A stretch of DNA of 54,130 bases from Planctomycetota bacterium (lineage in GTDB: Bacteria > Planctomycetota > Planctomycetia > Pirellulales > Pirellulaceae), in the NCBI GenBank assembly GCA_029259935.1, contig JAJDEH010000302.1:1-54130 (forward strand), in the 5' to 3' direction. Shown here piece by piece: positions 25,582-35,078 of the stretch (positions are counted from its first letter, which is position 1; every line of letters begins with the position of its first letter). Both the position numbers and the translations under genes were made by a program. Below the pieces are notes generated by a model. It saw only the letters and a list, made by a program, of their open reading frames with translations, was not told the origin of the DNA and did not search any database.

Positions 25582-28500
25582 ATGCGTTTTGTAGAATCAA
25601 GCAGACATCGATTGATCTTCTTCCCGCTTGTCATGCTTTGGCTTGGCGGCTTGTTTCTATTCGCGCGACCGTCTCCCGCGGATGAAACGCCAACGGCTGA
25701 ACAGGTCATGTTCTTTGAGAAGAAGATTCGTCCCGTGCTAGTTCAGCACTGTTACAAGTGCCATTCGGCGGACGCCAAAGACGCTGGAGAATTGAAGGGC
25801 GGCTTGTTACTGGACAGCCGGCAGGGCGCGCGGGCGGGTGGAGATACCGGCCCGGCGGTGACTCCGCATAAGCTGGACGAAAGTCTGCTGATTGATTCCG
25901 TTCGCTACAGCGAAGATTCGTATCAAATGCCGCCGGACGGGAAATTGTCCGCCTCGATCATCACGGACTTTGAGAAATGGGTTTCGATGGGCGCTCCCGA
26001 TCCGCGTGACGGTGCGTCGGCAACGGCAAGGGACGAAATAGATTGGAAAAAAGCCAGGCAATTCTGGTCATTTCAGCCGCCCGCGCGGCACGAGCCACCC
26101 CAAGTAAAGAACCTATCGTGGCCGAAAAAGCCAATCGACGCCTTTGTCTTGGCCCGCATCGAAGACGCTCGACTGACGGTCGCGCCGCACGCGGACCGAC
26201 GAACTTTGTTGCGCCGCGCCTGTTTCGACCTGTGCGGGCTGCCACCCACCTTGGAACAACAAGAGTCGTTTCTAAATGACGATTCACCGGATGCCTACGC
26301 GAAGTTGATCAACGGCCTGCTCGATTCACGGCAGCACGGCGAGCGGTGGGGGCGGTATTGGCTGGACGTGGCACGGTACGCGGAAGATAACACCAACATG
26401 GGTCCGCACAACGGCCCTTACCAGCACGCCTGGCGTTATCGCGACTGGGTTGTCAACGCGCTAAACGACGATCTGCCTTACGACCAATTCATCATTCGTC
26501 AGTTGGCGACGGACTTTCTGCCGGAAACCGGTCCAGAGGATCATGCCGCACTTGGCTTTCAGGGATTGGCTCCGTCGTATCACAAGGAAGTGGCGCTGGC
26601 CCAGGTCGTGTTGGAAAACCGTTATGCCGATGAGTGGGAAGATCGGGTCGATGCGATTGGGCGTGGCCTGCTCGGTTTAACGCTCGCGTGTGCCCGCTGC
26701 CACGACCACAAATATGATCCCGTGACGGTCGACGACTACTATGCGCTGGCCGGTGTGTTTGCTTCGTGCCGGCAAACAACTCGGCCAGTTATATCCAAGG
26801 ACGAAATTGCCGAAACGCAACCAGCCCGTGACCGCGTGGCGATGCTCGAAAAAGAGCTTGCGGAATTGGACAAGCTGGCGAAAGAACTTCCTCGGAAGAT
26901 TGCGGAACTTGAGAAGAAGCTGAAAGGCGGCGCGAAAGACGGTGCGAAGGGCGCGGCATCGGATGCCGAACAGGCACGCCAGGAAATTACCGAAGCCAAG
27001 CAGCAGATCGAGGATGAGAAAAAGAAAATCGCAAAAATCAAAGCCGAGATTGCCCGGCTCAAGAAGGCACCAGGATTCGAAATTCCCGTCGCGAATGCGC
27101 TGACCGAAGAACAAGTACGGGTCGAGGAAATCAGCAAAGCGCGGATGAAGATTGCCTATTATCCAAACAAGCCGCGCGACCTAAACATCTTTGTGCGTGG
27201 CGACGCCGGACGGCTTGGGCCCTTGGTGCGCCGTCGTTTCTTGCAGGTGTTCAGCGGTCGCGGCGAACCGCAAGACGACCACGGTAACTTCACCAATGGC
27301 AGCGGCCGATTGGAACTCGCTCGGGCAATCGCCAGTCGCGAAAACCCGTTAACAGCGCGAGTCATTGTGAACCGTGTGTGGATGCACCATTTTGGCGTTG
27401 GCCTCGTCGACACGCCAAGTAACTTCGGCGTGTCCGGTTCGGAGCCGACGCATCCTGAATTACTCGACGATTTGACGGTCCGTTTCATGGACAACGGCTG
27501 GTCCCTGAAGTGGCTACATCGCGAGATCATGCTGTCGGCAACCTATCAGCAGTCGTCTCAAAGTAACAACCCGCCCAGTCGGCAGGCCGACGACGCGGAC
27601 AATCGCCTGCTATCACACTTCAGCCGCGTTCGATTAGACGCCGAGGCATTTCGCGATTCAATATTGGCCGTCAGCGCCAAATTGAAACGGTCGTTGGGCG
27701 GCCCATCCGGCGACGCGGACGACCCGAACTTTCATCGTCGTGCGATCTACGCCGCCGTGTCGCGGCACAAACTGAGCGACACCTTGCAAACGTTCGACTT
27801 TCCCGATCCGGCAATTCACTGTTCAAACCGGGCTAAAACCACGACCCCGCTACAACAGATGTTCGTCTTGAATTCTCCATTCATGCGTCAGCAGTCGAGG
27901 GAATTAGCCGAGCGAATCGGTCGCGATGGCGGGACTTCGCTGGACGATCGTGTTCGCTACACCCATCAATTGTTGTTCGGACGCAAGCCGACCAATGCCG
28001 AACTCGATATTGCCCGAACCGTACTGCCCACCAATAAATCGGACATCTTGCAACCGAATTCCACGAAAGAAGCCGTGGCCGAGTACGAACCGCCGGTCTT
28101 CGATGGGGCTCGAATGCGGGCAATCGTCCAAGGCCTTGGCGCCACTTACAGCGTGGAAATGTGGATTCGCAATTCGCTGCCCAACAACTCGCGACCCGTG
28201 ACCGGTTACTTTTTTTCGCGGGGAACGGAACAACCGGCCAGCGATCATGGCGATCATTTCGGGATCAGCGGAACTCACAAGAACGCTCCGGGAAGGTTGT
28301 TATTCTACGTCGGCTCGCCGCATCGCCAGTCACTCACGGGCAAGACCACACTGGCGGTCAATGCGTGGCATCACGTTGCCTTGGTCCGCGATGGCGAACA
28401 GGTGACGGTTTATCTCAACGGCAATCAGGAACCAGAGGTTCGTGGAACCGCAAAGCAGGGAACTGGCACGCGTGTCGAGCAAGTGTTTGTCGGCGGTCGG

Positions 28501-28839
28501 CGGGACAATTTCGCAAACTTTAACGGTCAGATCCAGGAAGCCGCGATTTATGATCGTGCGCTGCTGGCTGCGGAGTTTAGCGATCACTTTTCCGCATCGA
28601 AGCTTCCGGACAAACGACATACTCATACAAGTTATGCCAAGGCCGTCGCCAAGTCGCGACCTCTGGCCTACTGGGCGCTGCTTACCGATTCGCCGGCATC
28701 GTCGCGCGCCAACGACGCATCCGGAAACGAAAATCACGGGCAATATGAAAGCCGGACAAAAGACGACGAGCCGATCAGCGCTTGGCAACGCTATGCCCAT
28801 GCGTTGCTGAGCAGTAACGAATTCATGTACGTGGATTAG
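25582..28839 (+). CDS. PSCyt1/DUF1549/DUF1553 protein with inserted LamG domain
   Basis: A planctomycete-type exported protein of 1085 residues. A signal/anchor helix is at about 10-33. A PSCyt1 cytochrome-like domain has a haem-type CxxCH (Cys57-Tyr-Lys-Cys-His61). The DUF1549 domain follows (PIDAFVLARIEDARL, then GERWGRYWLDVARYAE), then a charged coiled coil (about 410-490) and DUF1553 (NPLTARVIVNRVWMHHFG, FGVSGSEPTHPELLD). A LamG-like module (about 845-1000, YSVEMWIRNS, AWHHVALVRDG) interrupts DUF1553 before its closing ALLSSNEFMYVD. Pairs with a DUF1501 protein encoded six bases downstream, as throughout Planctomycetes; the shared job is unknown but is thought to be extracellular or periplasmic. 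The start is ATG at 25582; a TTG five codons earlier is ignored. Confidence 0.93.
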   Translation: MRFVESSRHRLIFFPLVMLWLGGLFLFARPSPADETPTAEQVMFFEKKIRPVLVQHCYKCHSADAKDAGELKGGLLLDSRQGARAGGDTGPAVTPHKLDESLLIDSVRYSEDSYQMPPDGKLSASIITDFEKWVSMGAPDPRDGASATARDEIDWKKARQFWSFQPPARHEPPQVKNLSWPKKPIDAFVLARIEDARLTVAPHADRRTLLRRACFDLCGLPPTLEQQESFLNDDSPDAYAKLINGLLDSRQHGERWGRYWLDVARYAEDNTNMGPHNGPYQHAWRYRDWVVNALNDDLPYDQFIIRQLATDFLPETGPEDHAALGFQGLAPSYHKEVALAQVVLENRYADEWEDRVDAIGRGLLGLTLACARCHDHKYDPVTVDDYYALAGVFASCRQTTRPVISKDEIAETQPARDRVAMLEKELAELDKLAKELPRKIAELEKKLKGGAKDGAKGAASDAEQARQEITEAKQQIEDEKKKIAKIKAEIARLKKAPGFEIPVANALTEEQVRVEEISKARMKIAYYPNKPRDLNIFVRGDAGRLGPLVRRRFLQVFSGRGEPQDDHGNFTNGSGRLELARAIASRENPLTARVIVNRVWMHHFGVGLVDTPSNFGVSGSEPTHPELLDDLTVRFMDNGWSLKWLHREIMLSATYQQSSQSNNPPSRQADDADNRLLSHFSRVRLDAEAFRDSILAVSAKLKRSLGGPSGDADDPNFHRRAIYAAVSRHKLSDTLQTFDFPDPAIHCSNRAKTTTPLQQMFVLNSPFMRQQSRELAERIGRDGGTSLDDRVRYTHQLLFGRKPTNAELDIARTVLPTNKSDILQPNSTKEAVAEYEPPVFDGARMRAIVQGLGATYSVEMWIRNSLPNNSRPVTGYFFSRGTEQPASDHGDHFGISGTHKNAPGRLLFYVGSPHRQSLTGKTTLAVNAWHHVALVRDGEQVTVYLNGNQEPEVRGTAKQGTGTRVEQVFVGGRRDNFANFNGQIQEAAIYDRALLAAEFSDHFSASKLPDKRHTHTSYAKAVAKSRPLAYWALLTDSPASSRANDASGNENHGQYESRTKDDEPISAWQRYAHALLSSNEFMYVD

Positions 28840-28844
28840 ACGAA

Positions 28845-30215
28845 ATGACACACGGTCAACCAATCTCCCGTCGCGACATGCTACGCCAAGTCGGCGGCGG
28901 CTGTGGCATGCTGAGTCTTGCTAGCCTGCTTGCCGACCAGTCGGCCGTCCGCGCGGCGACCATGTCTCACTTCGCGCCTCGTGCCCGTCGCGTGATTTTT
29001 CTATTCATGAGTGGCGGGCCATCGCAAGTTGATACTTTCGACCCGAAACCGATGTTGCAAAAGTACGCCGGTCAGCGGCCCAAGGCGGCGGATATTCGCA
29101 CCGCTTCGCCCACCGCCGGCCTGTTGCCGTCGAAGGTCCGATTCCTTTCATCGGGAGAAGCAGGAATTCCCGTTTCGGAACACCTGCAAACATTGGCTAA
29201 ACATATCGACGACATGGCTGTCATTCGTTCGATGCATACCGACTTCCCGAATCACGCGCCCGCCTTGTGCATGATGAACCTGGGTGTGCTTACGCCAACA
29301 CGACCGAGCCTTGGGGCGTGGACGTCTTACGGACTCGGCACCGAGAACGAAAATCTGCCCAGCTATATCGCGCTTTGTCCCGGCAAACCGGTGGTGGGGC
29401 CGAAGTTGTGGGGAGCGGCGTTTCTTCCAGGGCGTCATCAGGCCACGCATATCAACAACTCGGACCTGACGCCGTCCAAGATGATCCCACATTTGAAAAA
29501 TGAATTCCTCTCGCGCGACGACCAGCGGACGCAACTCGACCTAATCGATCGCATCAATCGGCGTCATATGGCCGAGCGATCGGGAGACGATGCGCTGGAG
29601 ACGCGCATTCGGTCGATGGAACTGGCCTTTCGCATGCAATTCGAAGCGCTCGACACGTTCGACATTTCACGTGAGCCCAAGGCGACACAAGAGGCGTATG
29701 GAGGCAGCCAATTCTCCAAAGCATGCTTGCTGGCTCGACGATTAAGCGAAAAGGGCGTGCGATTCGTGCAGGTCTTTTATGGCAACCGTCAGCCGTGGGA
29801 TACGCATAGCAAACACAACGCGGCGAACGAGCGGCTGTGCAAGGACATCGACCGACCGATTGCCCAACTGTTGACCGACTTGAAACAACGTGGACTTCTA
29901 GACGAAACACTCGTCATCTGGGGTGGAGAATTTGGCCGCACTCCGACATCACAAAGCGGCGATGGACGCGATCACAATCCTTTCGGTTTCACCATGTGGC
30001 TGGCCGGAGGCGGTATCAAAGGGGGCACGGTTCACGGAGCATCGGATGAATTCGGCTTTACCGCCGTGGAAAACAAGGTCCACGTCCACGACCTCCACGC
30101 CACGGTCCTGCACCTGCTCGGCCTGGACCATGAGCGGCTAACCTATCAATACAGCGGGCGCAACTTCCGCCTGACCGACGTGGAAGGCAAGGTGGTAACG
30201 AATATCGTCGCGTAA
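28845..30215 (+). CDS. Tat-exported DUF1501 protein
   Basis: A 456-residue member of the DUF1501 family (alkaline-phosphatase-like fold). The N-terminus ISRRDMLRQVGGGCG is a twin-arginine signal (Arg9-Arg10), so the folded protein should cross the inner membrane by Tat. Family motifs seen: RVIFLFMSGGPSQVDTFDPKP, MHTDFPNHAPA, RFVQVFYGNRQPWDTHS, VIWGGEFGRTP and DHNPFGFTMWLAGGG. It begins six bases after the stop of the DUF1553 gene and is surely co-transcribed with it. No enzymatic reaction is established for the family. Confidence 0.94.
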   Translation: MTHGQPISRRDMLRQVGGGCGMLSLASLLADQSAVRAATMSHFAPRARRVIFLFMSGGPSQVDTFDPKPMLQKYAGQRPKAADIRTASPTAGLLPSKVRFLSSGEAGIPVSEHLQTLAKHIDDMAVIRSMHTDFPNHAPALCMMNLGVLTPTRPSLGAWTSYGLGTENENLPSYIALCPGKPVVGPKLWGAAFLPGRHQATHINNSDLTPSKMIPHLKNEFLSRDDQRTQLDLIDRINRRHMAERSGDDALETRIRSMELAFRMQFEALDTFDISREPKATQEAYGGSQFSKACLLARRLSEKGVRFVQVFYGNRQPWDTHSKHNAANERLCKDIDRPIAQLLTDLKQRGLLDETLVIWGGEFGRTPTSQSGDGRDHNPFGFTMWLAGGGIKGGTVHGASDEFGFTAVENKVHVHDLHATVLHLLGLDHERLTYQYSGRNFRLTDVEGKVVTNIVA

Positions 30216-30236
30216 CCTGCCGTCCCGATAAGCCCT

Positions 30237-30252
30237 GCCCTTCGCGTAGGGC
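30237..30252. terminator. Hairpin between convergent DUF1501 and flgE genes
   Basis: GCCCT (30237-30241) pairs with AGGGC (30248-30252) around a six-base loop, and flanking CCCG/CGGG (30224-30227, 30255-30258) could extend it. It lies in the 107-base gap between two convergent stops. There is no T-tract, so termination activity is uncertain. Confidence 0.35.
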
Positions 30253-30322
30253 GACGGGTCGATGAGCGACTAGGATCAGGTAAGTGGACGGTTGCCACGG
30301 CATGAAGTACATGTGCCACGGA

Positions 30323-32785
30323 TTATCTTCGCAGATTCAACAATTCGTCCAACAATTGTTGGGCCGCCGTGATGACTCGCGTGTTGCCTCGATATTGTGT
30401 CGTCGCCAGCACCAAGTCGACTAGGCTTTGCCCGATGTCGGTGTTGGAAAGCTCCACCGCGCCACCGATGATGGTGGCGATTCCTTGGTCGCCAGGGTTG
30501 CCTTGGATGGGCAGGCCCGAGTTGGCTCCTTCCGCGAATTGATTCAACCCGCGTTGCTCGAGACCTTCCGAGTTGGTGAACCGCGCCAAGCGTACTTGGC
30601 CCAGTGTCTCCGTGGCACCGTTGGTAAACGAACCACGAATGACGCCGTCCGATCCCACCGAAAAACTGGCCAACTGGCCGGTTGTCTGCCCGTCTTGCGA
30701 CGTTGCGGTTAACAGCGCTTCTTCTTGACTGGCGTCGCCGGTCAACGGCGTATTCGCCAGACCGCTGACCGTTGAAAAGTCGAGGTTGATTTCCAACGGC
30801 GAAACGGAAGGTACGCTATCCCGGCCAATCGACAGCGTGGTCTCCGCCGACACCAGGCCGCCTTGACCATCGAAGATCACCTGCCCCGACCCGACGTTGA
30901 TGGCGACCGCGCCCAAGGACGTCGAGTTGGCCGGTGAATCGGCATACCAGCGATAGATTGTTTGAGTGGAAGTTCGTTGTTCGAGTACTGCGCTGATGCG
31001 GAGTTCAAGCGGGATACCCAGCGAATCAAAAACGAGCAGATCGGTCGAGGCGCCTTGTCCCTCGGCCGACTGAATCGACTGAAACCCAAGAAACGGCACC
31101 GAGATATCTCCCGTCGTGTTGGTCAAGCGGAAGGCATTAATGTCGAAGTCCAGCGCGTTCGCCACGCCGTTGTTGGAAACGAACCGCAGCTTGCCGCTAT
31201 TGACGGTTCCGCCCAGCCCAAGACCGCCAGACTCCCCCGGGATCTTGTTCAACGAAGTCGGAATTCCACCTTGTTGTTGAATGCCGGCCGCCTGCTCTAG
31301 GAACTCGATCAAGTCCTGGACCGTCGAAGCGGCACCGATCGTGAAAGACTTTGCAGCCAAGGTCTTGCCCCCCTTTTTTCCTGAGAATTCGAGAGTCCCT
31401 TCTTGAAAGACTTGGCTGAATTCAAGTTGTTGACGCGCCAGCACATCGGTCAGCAAGGTGTTGGTGTCGATCTTTGGCCCGTCCAGATCCAGCGCCTTGT
31501 TGTTGGGATTTGTAAGATCCGAGATTTCGGCGTCTGATTTGCCGTCAGTGTAGGTTCCTCCCGGGCTCACGGTATCGACTAGAAAGTAGCTATTGGGATC
31601 CGTTGACAGGTTGCGATAAATCCGAACCTGGTCGTAGGCGGGAAACGTATCATTGGGGCCCGGCACTGGAGGCGTCGGCAGGTTCCGCAGTTGAATGCGC
31701 CCGCTGGCGACATTCGTGGGCCCGATTTGAATCGAGGGCCGACTCTCCTCTTCGCTGTTGCGATGATAAGTAACCAGGTAACTATAGTTTCCGGAAACCG
31801 ACGAGGTATCCAGCACCGCCCCGGACGCCAAGCCATTGTCGGCGAAACTAGCCGCGCCCTGCGTGGTTTGGCCAATGATCCGAAAGCTGGTGTCGGGAGC
31901 ACCCACTTCGCGGCGATATACGTTGACGTTTGAGTAGGTGGCAGGCGCGGTCAAGCCAGGCAGGTTGTTCAGCGTCACCGTGTCGCCCGCGCCGCCGGTG
32001 TTCGCGGTGACGATACCCGAAGCCAAAGTTTCGGTTCCGGACGTATCCGTGAAGCTGAAGCGGTATTCGTAGTCGGTGTTGGCATTGAGACTTCCGCCGG
32101 TGGTGGAAATGGTGGGCGTCGTTCCTGTTTCATCGGGTAGAGCGGCGACATTGACATTCGTGGCGGTGGCGTCCGCGCGGGGGACGGCGGCGTCTCCCAA
32201 TACGGCGCTCTCAACCACCTCGGCATAGTCGGCAACGTCGCCGTTCGGAGTCAGAATTCCGCCCAAAACGACGTTTTGCGTAGCCTGTGCGATGCTCGCA
32301 GTACCAATCGGAATGTCCAGCGGAACCAATTGGTTCGTCTGCAGCTCGAAGTTGTTGTTGATTCCGAATCCCAATAGCCGGTCGCCCGTACTGGAAACCA
32401 ATTCATTTTGCGAATTGGTTCGGAACACGCCGTTACGAGTATAAAGACGCTCGCCCGTTCGGCCTTCCACGATAAAGAAGCCTTCGCCTTGCAATGCCAA
32501 GTCGGATGCAACGGAACTCAGTTCAATCGTGCCTTGGGTGAAATTGGGCGAAATCTCGGCAACCTGCGTACCCAGTCCGACTTGTTGCGGATTCACACCG
32601 CCATTGTTCGCCGTGGGCGACGAACCCAGTGCCAAGGTCTGAGCGAACTGAGTCGCGAAAAACACGTCCGACTCCTTGAAGCCGACCGTTTGCGAGTTCG
32701 CCAGATTATTACCGATGACGTCGATTTGAGTTTCAGCCGCGGTGATTCCAGTCAACGCGGTCGTCAGTGCGGATGCTAAGCCCAT
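30323..32785 (-). CDS. flgE: Flagellar hook protein FlgE, enlarged by FnIII-like modules
   Basis: Builds the flexible hook joining rod and filament; exported by the flagellar type III system. The D0 regions are clear: ALTTALTGITAAETQIDVIG at the N-terminus and DLVLATTQYRGNTRVITAAQ at the end. The FlgE core at about 440-640 includes TDLLVFDSLGIPLELRISA. At 820 residues it is about twice the enterobacterial protein. The extra length (about 207-432) is two tandem beta-sandwich-like modules, each with a YxY strand, an LxNLP turn and a VxxYR strand. GGGGGA lies before the ATG. Last gene of the flagellar operon on this strand. Confidence 0.93.
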   Translation of the reverse strand: MGLASALTTALTGITAAETQIDVIGNNLANSQTVGFKESDVFFATQFAQTLALGSSPTANNGGVNPQQVGLGTQVAEISPNFTQGTIELSSVASDLALQGEGFFIVEGRTGERLYTRNGVFRTNSQNELVSSTGDRLLGFGINNNFELQTNQLVPLDIPIGTASIAQATQNVVLGGILTPNGDVADYAEVVESAVLGDAAVPRADATATNVNVAALPDETGTTPTISTTGGSLNANTDYEYRFSFTDTSGTETLASGIVTANTGGAGDTVTLNNLPGLTAPATYSNVNVYRREVGAPDTSFRIIGQTTQGAASFADNGLASGAVLDTSSVSGNYSYLVTYHRNSEEESRPSIQIGPTNVASGRIQLRNLPTPPVPGPNDTFPAYDQVRIYRNLSTDPNSYFLVDTVSPGGTYTDGKSDAEISDLTNPNNKALDLDGPKIDTNTLLTDVLARQQLEFSQVFQEGTLEFSGKKGGKTLAAKSFTIGAASTVQDLIEFLEQAAGIQQQGGIPTSLNKIPGESGGLGLGGTVNSGKLRFVSNNGVANALDFDINAFRLTNTTGDISVPFLGFQSIQSAEGQGASTDLLVFDSLGIPLELRISAVLEQRTSTQTIYRWYADSPANSTSLGAVAINVGSGQVIFDGQGGLVSAETTLSIGRDSVPSVSPLEINLDFSTVSGLANTPLTGDASQEEALLTATSQDGQTTGQLASFSVGSDGVIRGSFTNGATETLGQVRLARFTNSEGLEQRGLNQFAEGANSGLPIQGNPGDQGIATIIGGAVELSNTDIGQSLVDLVLATTQYRGNTRVITAAQQLLDELLNLRR

Positions 32786-32849
32786 TGGTTATTCCCCCAA
32801 ATAGTGTTTATTTAACATTGAGTGTTTTCAGTGATCGGTTTTCCACTGG

Positions 32850-33599
32850 TTAGAGCGTGAATCCGCCGATCTCTTGAATGTCTTCCAGGCGTACCGTCTG
32901 TTCGCCGACCTGAAGCAGGACTACCTCCTGGCCAGGATTGACTGGATCCGGTACGAGGCTCATGCCTTCAATGATGCCGGCGGCAAACTCACCATGGATG
33001 TCATTGCCCGTGGCCAACTTGCCGACCAAACCGCTTGCCGTCGCGACGTTTTGGCTGGACTTTAGTGCGTCCAGGCCGTGATTCACGGCATCCTGCCCGC
33101 TTAACACGCCGTCCAGACTGGAGGCGATTGAATTCAGCAAGGACTGTGCATCGGTGACCGCGTTGACACTTTCCAGTTGCACGGCCTGATCACCGACGTG
33201 AAGTCGCACAATCTCTCGATTGCCATCGGCTTCATCCGTGGCGATGCTCACGCGGTCGACGACGCCCGTAACCGCCGCGCCCTCGGAATCCAGGGCGGTA
33301 ATTTGTTTTCCGATCATGCCATTGGCCGTGGCGAAGTTCTGCCCCTGCAACACGGCGTTCATGCTGCTGGAGACAGACTCCAAGGTGTTGGCCAATTTAT
33401 CGTTGGAACCGATTTCGCGGATCTGCGCAAGCTGCTGCAGCATCTCACTGTTTTCCAAAGGATTGAGCGGATCTTGGTTTTGCAGTTCGGTGATCATCAG
33501 TCGCAAGAATTGATCAAGATCCAAGTCGGTCACGGCTTGCGACGAATTTTCGAAGTCTTGAGTTTGCGCCGACGTGACGTCTGCCGAAATTCGCGACAT
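32850..33599 (-). CDS. flgD: Flagellar hook capping protein FlgD
   Basis: Scaffold that caps the growing hook so FlgE subunits can be added. The N-terminal part (25-62, LDLDQFLRLMITELQNQDPLNPLENSEML with the QDPLNP signature) is typical. The remaining 190 residues are unusual: a unit of about 60 residues occurs twice (87-147 and 183-244), beginning NFATANGMIGK and NVATASGLVGK and ending VRLHVGDQAVQLES and VLLQVGEQTVRLED. Sits between fliK and flgE, the usual place. The start is a good ATG with AGGAGG upstream. Confidence 0.93.
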   Translation of the reverse strand: MSRISADVTSAQTQDFENSSQAVTDLDLDQFLRLMITELQNQDPLNPLENSEMLQQLAQIREIGSNDKLANTLESVSSSMNAVLQGQNFATANGMIGKQITALDSEGAAVTGVVDRVSIATDEADGNREIVRLHVGDQAVQLESVNAVTDAQSLLNSIASSLDGVLSGQDAVNHGLDALKSSQNVATASGLVGKLATGNDIHGEFAAGIIEGMSLVPDPVNPGQEVVLLQVGEQTVRLEDIQEIGGFTL

Positions 33600-33671
33600 C
33601 TTTCCAACCTCCTGTTATGAGCTGGTCTCTAGTTTGGTGAAAGTTGAAGTGAGCCAAACGGCTCCGCCTCG

Positions 33672-35078
33672 CTAGATGATTACATTCAGGTTGTCATCTT
33701 CCAAACGATGACTTTCTCCACTTTCCGGCGATGTATCTTCAATCCCGTCGTCTTGGGAGGATTCCGGTGCGGACGATCTCGATCGACGTTTGCCGCCGTC
33801 GCCGGCCTCATCCGGCATTTCCCCGGGCTGGCGGTCGGGCACGTCCACTTCAAACTGTTCCACTCGGATTCCTTGTTCGCTAAGCCGATCGCGCAACACA
33901 GGGAGGCTCTCTAGCAACAACGTCCGCGCCGCGGCGGTTTCCGCTTCGATTCGTGCGGTCATGACGCCGCCCTGCAATTTGACTTCCAATCGCAACGAGC
34001 CGAGTTCGGGCGGACTGAGCCGTAATCGTAGTTGGCCGTCTTGATTTCGTGCCGACTCAAAGGCGCGGGCCACCCGTTGCACGAAGCGTGCCTGATCCGC
34101 GGGACTGGTCTGCCCTGGTTCATTGGTTCGCGACTGACCGCGCGACAACAGATGTTGTTCCAAACGAGCCTGCGGTCCGATCGGGGTTTCGCGAGACTCG
34201 CCTCCCTCGACGGTATTGACCGATTCCAAGGCGGTCGCCGCAGTCGTCTGGGCCGCGGGACGTTCTCGTGATTCGGTTGATTCGCCAGCTTTCGAAACAG
34301 CCGCCACTTGTTCAAGTTCCGCCGTCGTCAACAACTCGCCTCGCTCTTGTTTTGCCTGCTTCTCTTGATCCTGGGATGATCCCTCGACGCTGCTAGTTCG
34401 TTTCGAATCGGAACTCGCCTGTTCGGTTGCGGCAACTGCGGCGGCCGCGGCGGAGGCTTGCGGCCCGGAAGGGGCACCTTCGTCCTCGGCACCAGACTCG
34501 GCTTGAACGGCTTCAATCGTTATCTCAGCCTCGGAGTTGCTACGTTCCCGAGGGGACTCGTCATTCTCAAAGGCGTCGGTGGTTGGCGTCTCGACTTTGA
34601 CCTGCTTGCCCGCCGAAGGTTGGGCTTCTTCAACGGCTTCCCCGTCAACAACGGCGATTTCCCGAATTTGCTCGGTCTCCACCAGTTGAGTGGCTTGGGG
34701 CTCAACGTTAGTGATCTCCGCGTTCTCAACCACCGGACTGAGGTCGAGATCGCCGTCAAGCACAACTTCGATCGCCTCGGTCTCTTCGTTGTCACCTTCG
34801 TCGGTCGGCGGCCGATCTGTTTCGCGATCGGCCGGAGCCGTGGAATCAGCGGTCTCTTGTCGATTGTCGTCGGAATGCAAGTCCTCCTTCGTGTCGGAGG
34901 GCGGCGTATCGTTTGCCCGCGTGTCGTCGGGAGCGGGTGACGAATCGTCCTCTCGCGGCGGTTTTAAGTAGTCGTCAAAGGACGAATCGGTTCGGGTGTC
35001 CGGCGTGTTGCTGGGTGGCACGGGCAACTGGTCAATCGCGGGCGGAGGCGTGATGTTGTCAAATGGTATCGATACCAT
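33672..35078 (-). CDS. fliK: Flagellar hook-length control protein FliK
   Basis: Molecular ruler that stops hook growth and switches the export gate. Most of the 468-residue chain (1-330) is low-complexity and rich in Asp, Glu, Thr, Ser and Pro, as expected for the extended ruler. The Flg_hook domain is C-terminal (about 340-420), with LRLRLSPPELGSLRLEVKLQ and LRDRLSEQGIRVEQFEVDV. The N-terminus overlaps the end of the upstream MotE-like gene by 20 bases. The start codon lies in a perfect 18-base palindrome (35062-35079), which may gate translation. Placed upstream of flgD, as in many flagellar clusters. Confidence 0.9.
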   Translation of the reverse strand: MVSIPFDNITPPPAIDQLPVPPSNTPDTRTDSSFDDYLKPPREDDSSPAPDDTRANDTPPSDTKEDLHSDDNRQETADSTAPADRETDRPPTDEGDNEETEAIEVVLDGDLDLSPVVENAEITNVEPQATQLVETEQIREIAVVDGEAVEEAQPSAGKQVKVETPTTDAFENDESPRERSNSEAEITIEAVQAESGAEDEGAPSGPQASAAAAAVAATEQASSDSKRTSSVEGSSQDQEKQAKQERGELLTTAELEQVAAVSKAGESTESRERPAAQTTAATALESVNTVEGGESRETPIGPQARLEQHLLSRGQSRTNEPGQTSPADQARFVQRVARAFESARNQDGQLRLRLSPPELGSLRLEVKLQGGVMTARIEAETAAARTLLLESLPVLRDRLSEQGIRVEQFEVDVPDRQPGEMPDEAGDGGKRRSRSSAPESSQDDGIEDTSPESGESHRLEDDNLNVII

